DNA from: Symsagittifera roscoffensis | Taxonomy: Eukaryota > Xenacoelomorpha > Acoela > Convolutidae | Direction of reading: 5' to 3' | Assembly: GCF_963678635.1 (NCBI RefSeq) | Contig: NC_087064.1 | Span: 1,985,926-2,015,687 of the forward strand | DNA length: 29,762 bases | Shown: one piece after another, positions 28,940 through 29,762 of the stretch | Numbering within the stretch: the first letter of the stretch is position 1 | How the letters are laid out: every line of letters starts with the position of its first letter | Made by a program: the position numbers and the translations under genes | The notes under the pieces: generated by a model | Databases searched by the model: none | What the model was told of the DNA's origin: nothing | The model's input: only the letters and a program-made list of their open reading frames with translations

Positions 28940-29762
28940 GTTTTTCTGCAGAGGAATGGGTCTCATTTTCATCGTTTTTTTATTGGGATACATCAAAACA
29001 TCGTGCTTAGAATGAAGCTCAAAATTAGTTTTTTAAATTACTGTATTCAAAAGTTTTAATATTGTCGTCACACGAAATTTTAAATACGTTTTCAATTTAA
29101 TTGGTGTCAGGTCGATAAAACCATGTGACAAACGAACTTTGATTTCGTTATGAAGATATAGTCGTGGTACTGAACGACTGAAAATCTTGCATCAAATGTG
29201 AAATATTTTCAACCAACCAGAATCAATACAATTTCTTATTTGCTGATTTGTGTTTCTACAAAAACAAAGCCAGTATTAGCAAGAAATCAATAATAGCAGA
29301 TCATTTATAACCTGTGCAGAAATAACCAATTTTTTAACTTGTTCTTCATTTTTTTAAATCGGTATCTGTGAGATAGTTTTCCAATGTGTTTTTGATCTGG
29401 CCTTTTTGATCGGGTTTTTGAAAACCGTGGAATCACTCATGAGCGACCAAACTTGCAAGAGATTTTTCATCCAACCACAATTCAGTCTCGAAAAAAATGC
29501 AGAAATAAGCGGTGAAAATTTTGGACATGTTGAGGAGCTAAAGTTGCTTAAAGTTTTTTTCGTATTTGCTCCTTTGCTTGAGAGAGCGGCTCCTTTGAAA
29601 CTCATGTATTCGCAATCAGCTTATTGTTGTTTTGTGTAAGCACTTAATTTCAAATTCAATGGCTCATATTTATTTGCTTGCTTTCAGGTTTTTGGATTTT
29701 ATTTCGAACAGTTGGCTGAAAAAAAAAATTTGAACCATTCATCATAAGGTTCACCACCGTGA
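28940..29762. other. non-coding stretch to the window end
   Basis: No supported gene. Frames of 77-83 codons on both strands at 29354-29639 overlap each other and lack recognisable domains or membrane segments, so they do not supply the missing receptor exons. Confidence 0.45.

Noticed and set aside
29354-29639. Opposing open frames of about 80 codons, checked as missing receptor exons or a transposase piece
   Set aside because: No hydrophobic segments and no recognisable motif.

Overview
The window looks like AT-rich nuclear DNA from an invertebrate animal. It has spliced genes with GT-AG introns, one of them several kilobases long, a neuropeptide-type G-protein coupled receptor, a non-LTR retrotransposon and several families of small non-autonomous DNA transposons. 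There are no operons, no bacterial gene spacing and no prokaryotic start signals. I cannot name the phylum from the sequence. All gene names are family-level readings made by eye.

Layout. (1) 910-1757: a terminal-inverted-repeat element with an 8-bp target duplication. Its right end is duplicated, and a 204-bp piece identical to the neighbouring LINE is wedged inside. (2) 2125 to about 6068: a LINE on the + strand (L1-type ORF1; apurinic-type endonuclease plus reverse transcriptase ORF2) with two frameshifts and two in-frame stops, so dead but fairly young. (3) 8295-15807: an unrecognised + strand gene. A large first coding exon carries a Ser/Asn/Lys-rich half and a more globular half in the adjacent frame. 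A 5.3-kb intron follows, then a second exon whose phase matches exactly. The change of frame coincides with the in-frame heptamer G GGG GGT. It may be an assembly indel, an intron or a -1 frameshift. (4) 16441-16848: a small hAT-like element with an 8-bp duplication. Relatives lie just inside the donor of the unknown gene and just upstream of a receptor splice acceptor. (5) 20660-23433: three similar copies, same orientation, of a roughly 530-bp repeat with Helentron-like ends (subterminal GC hairpin and asymmetric inverted repeats). Older copies or fragments lie at 6380, 10455, 13690, 19990 and 28267. (6) 23585-23867: a large AG/GT microsatellite. (7) 24479-25533: the last two exons of a FMRFamide-receptor-like GPCR on the - strand. 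TM1-2 must lie in exons further upstream and were not found in the window. (8) 25779-29762: non-coding, with inverted-repeat elements.

The two cellular genes are convergent and show no functional link. The most interesting material is the frame change in the unknown gene, the rearranged element with a captured LINE patch, and the dense Helentron-like family.
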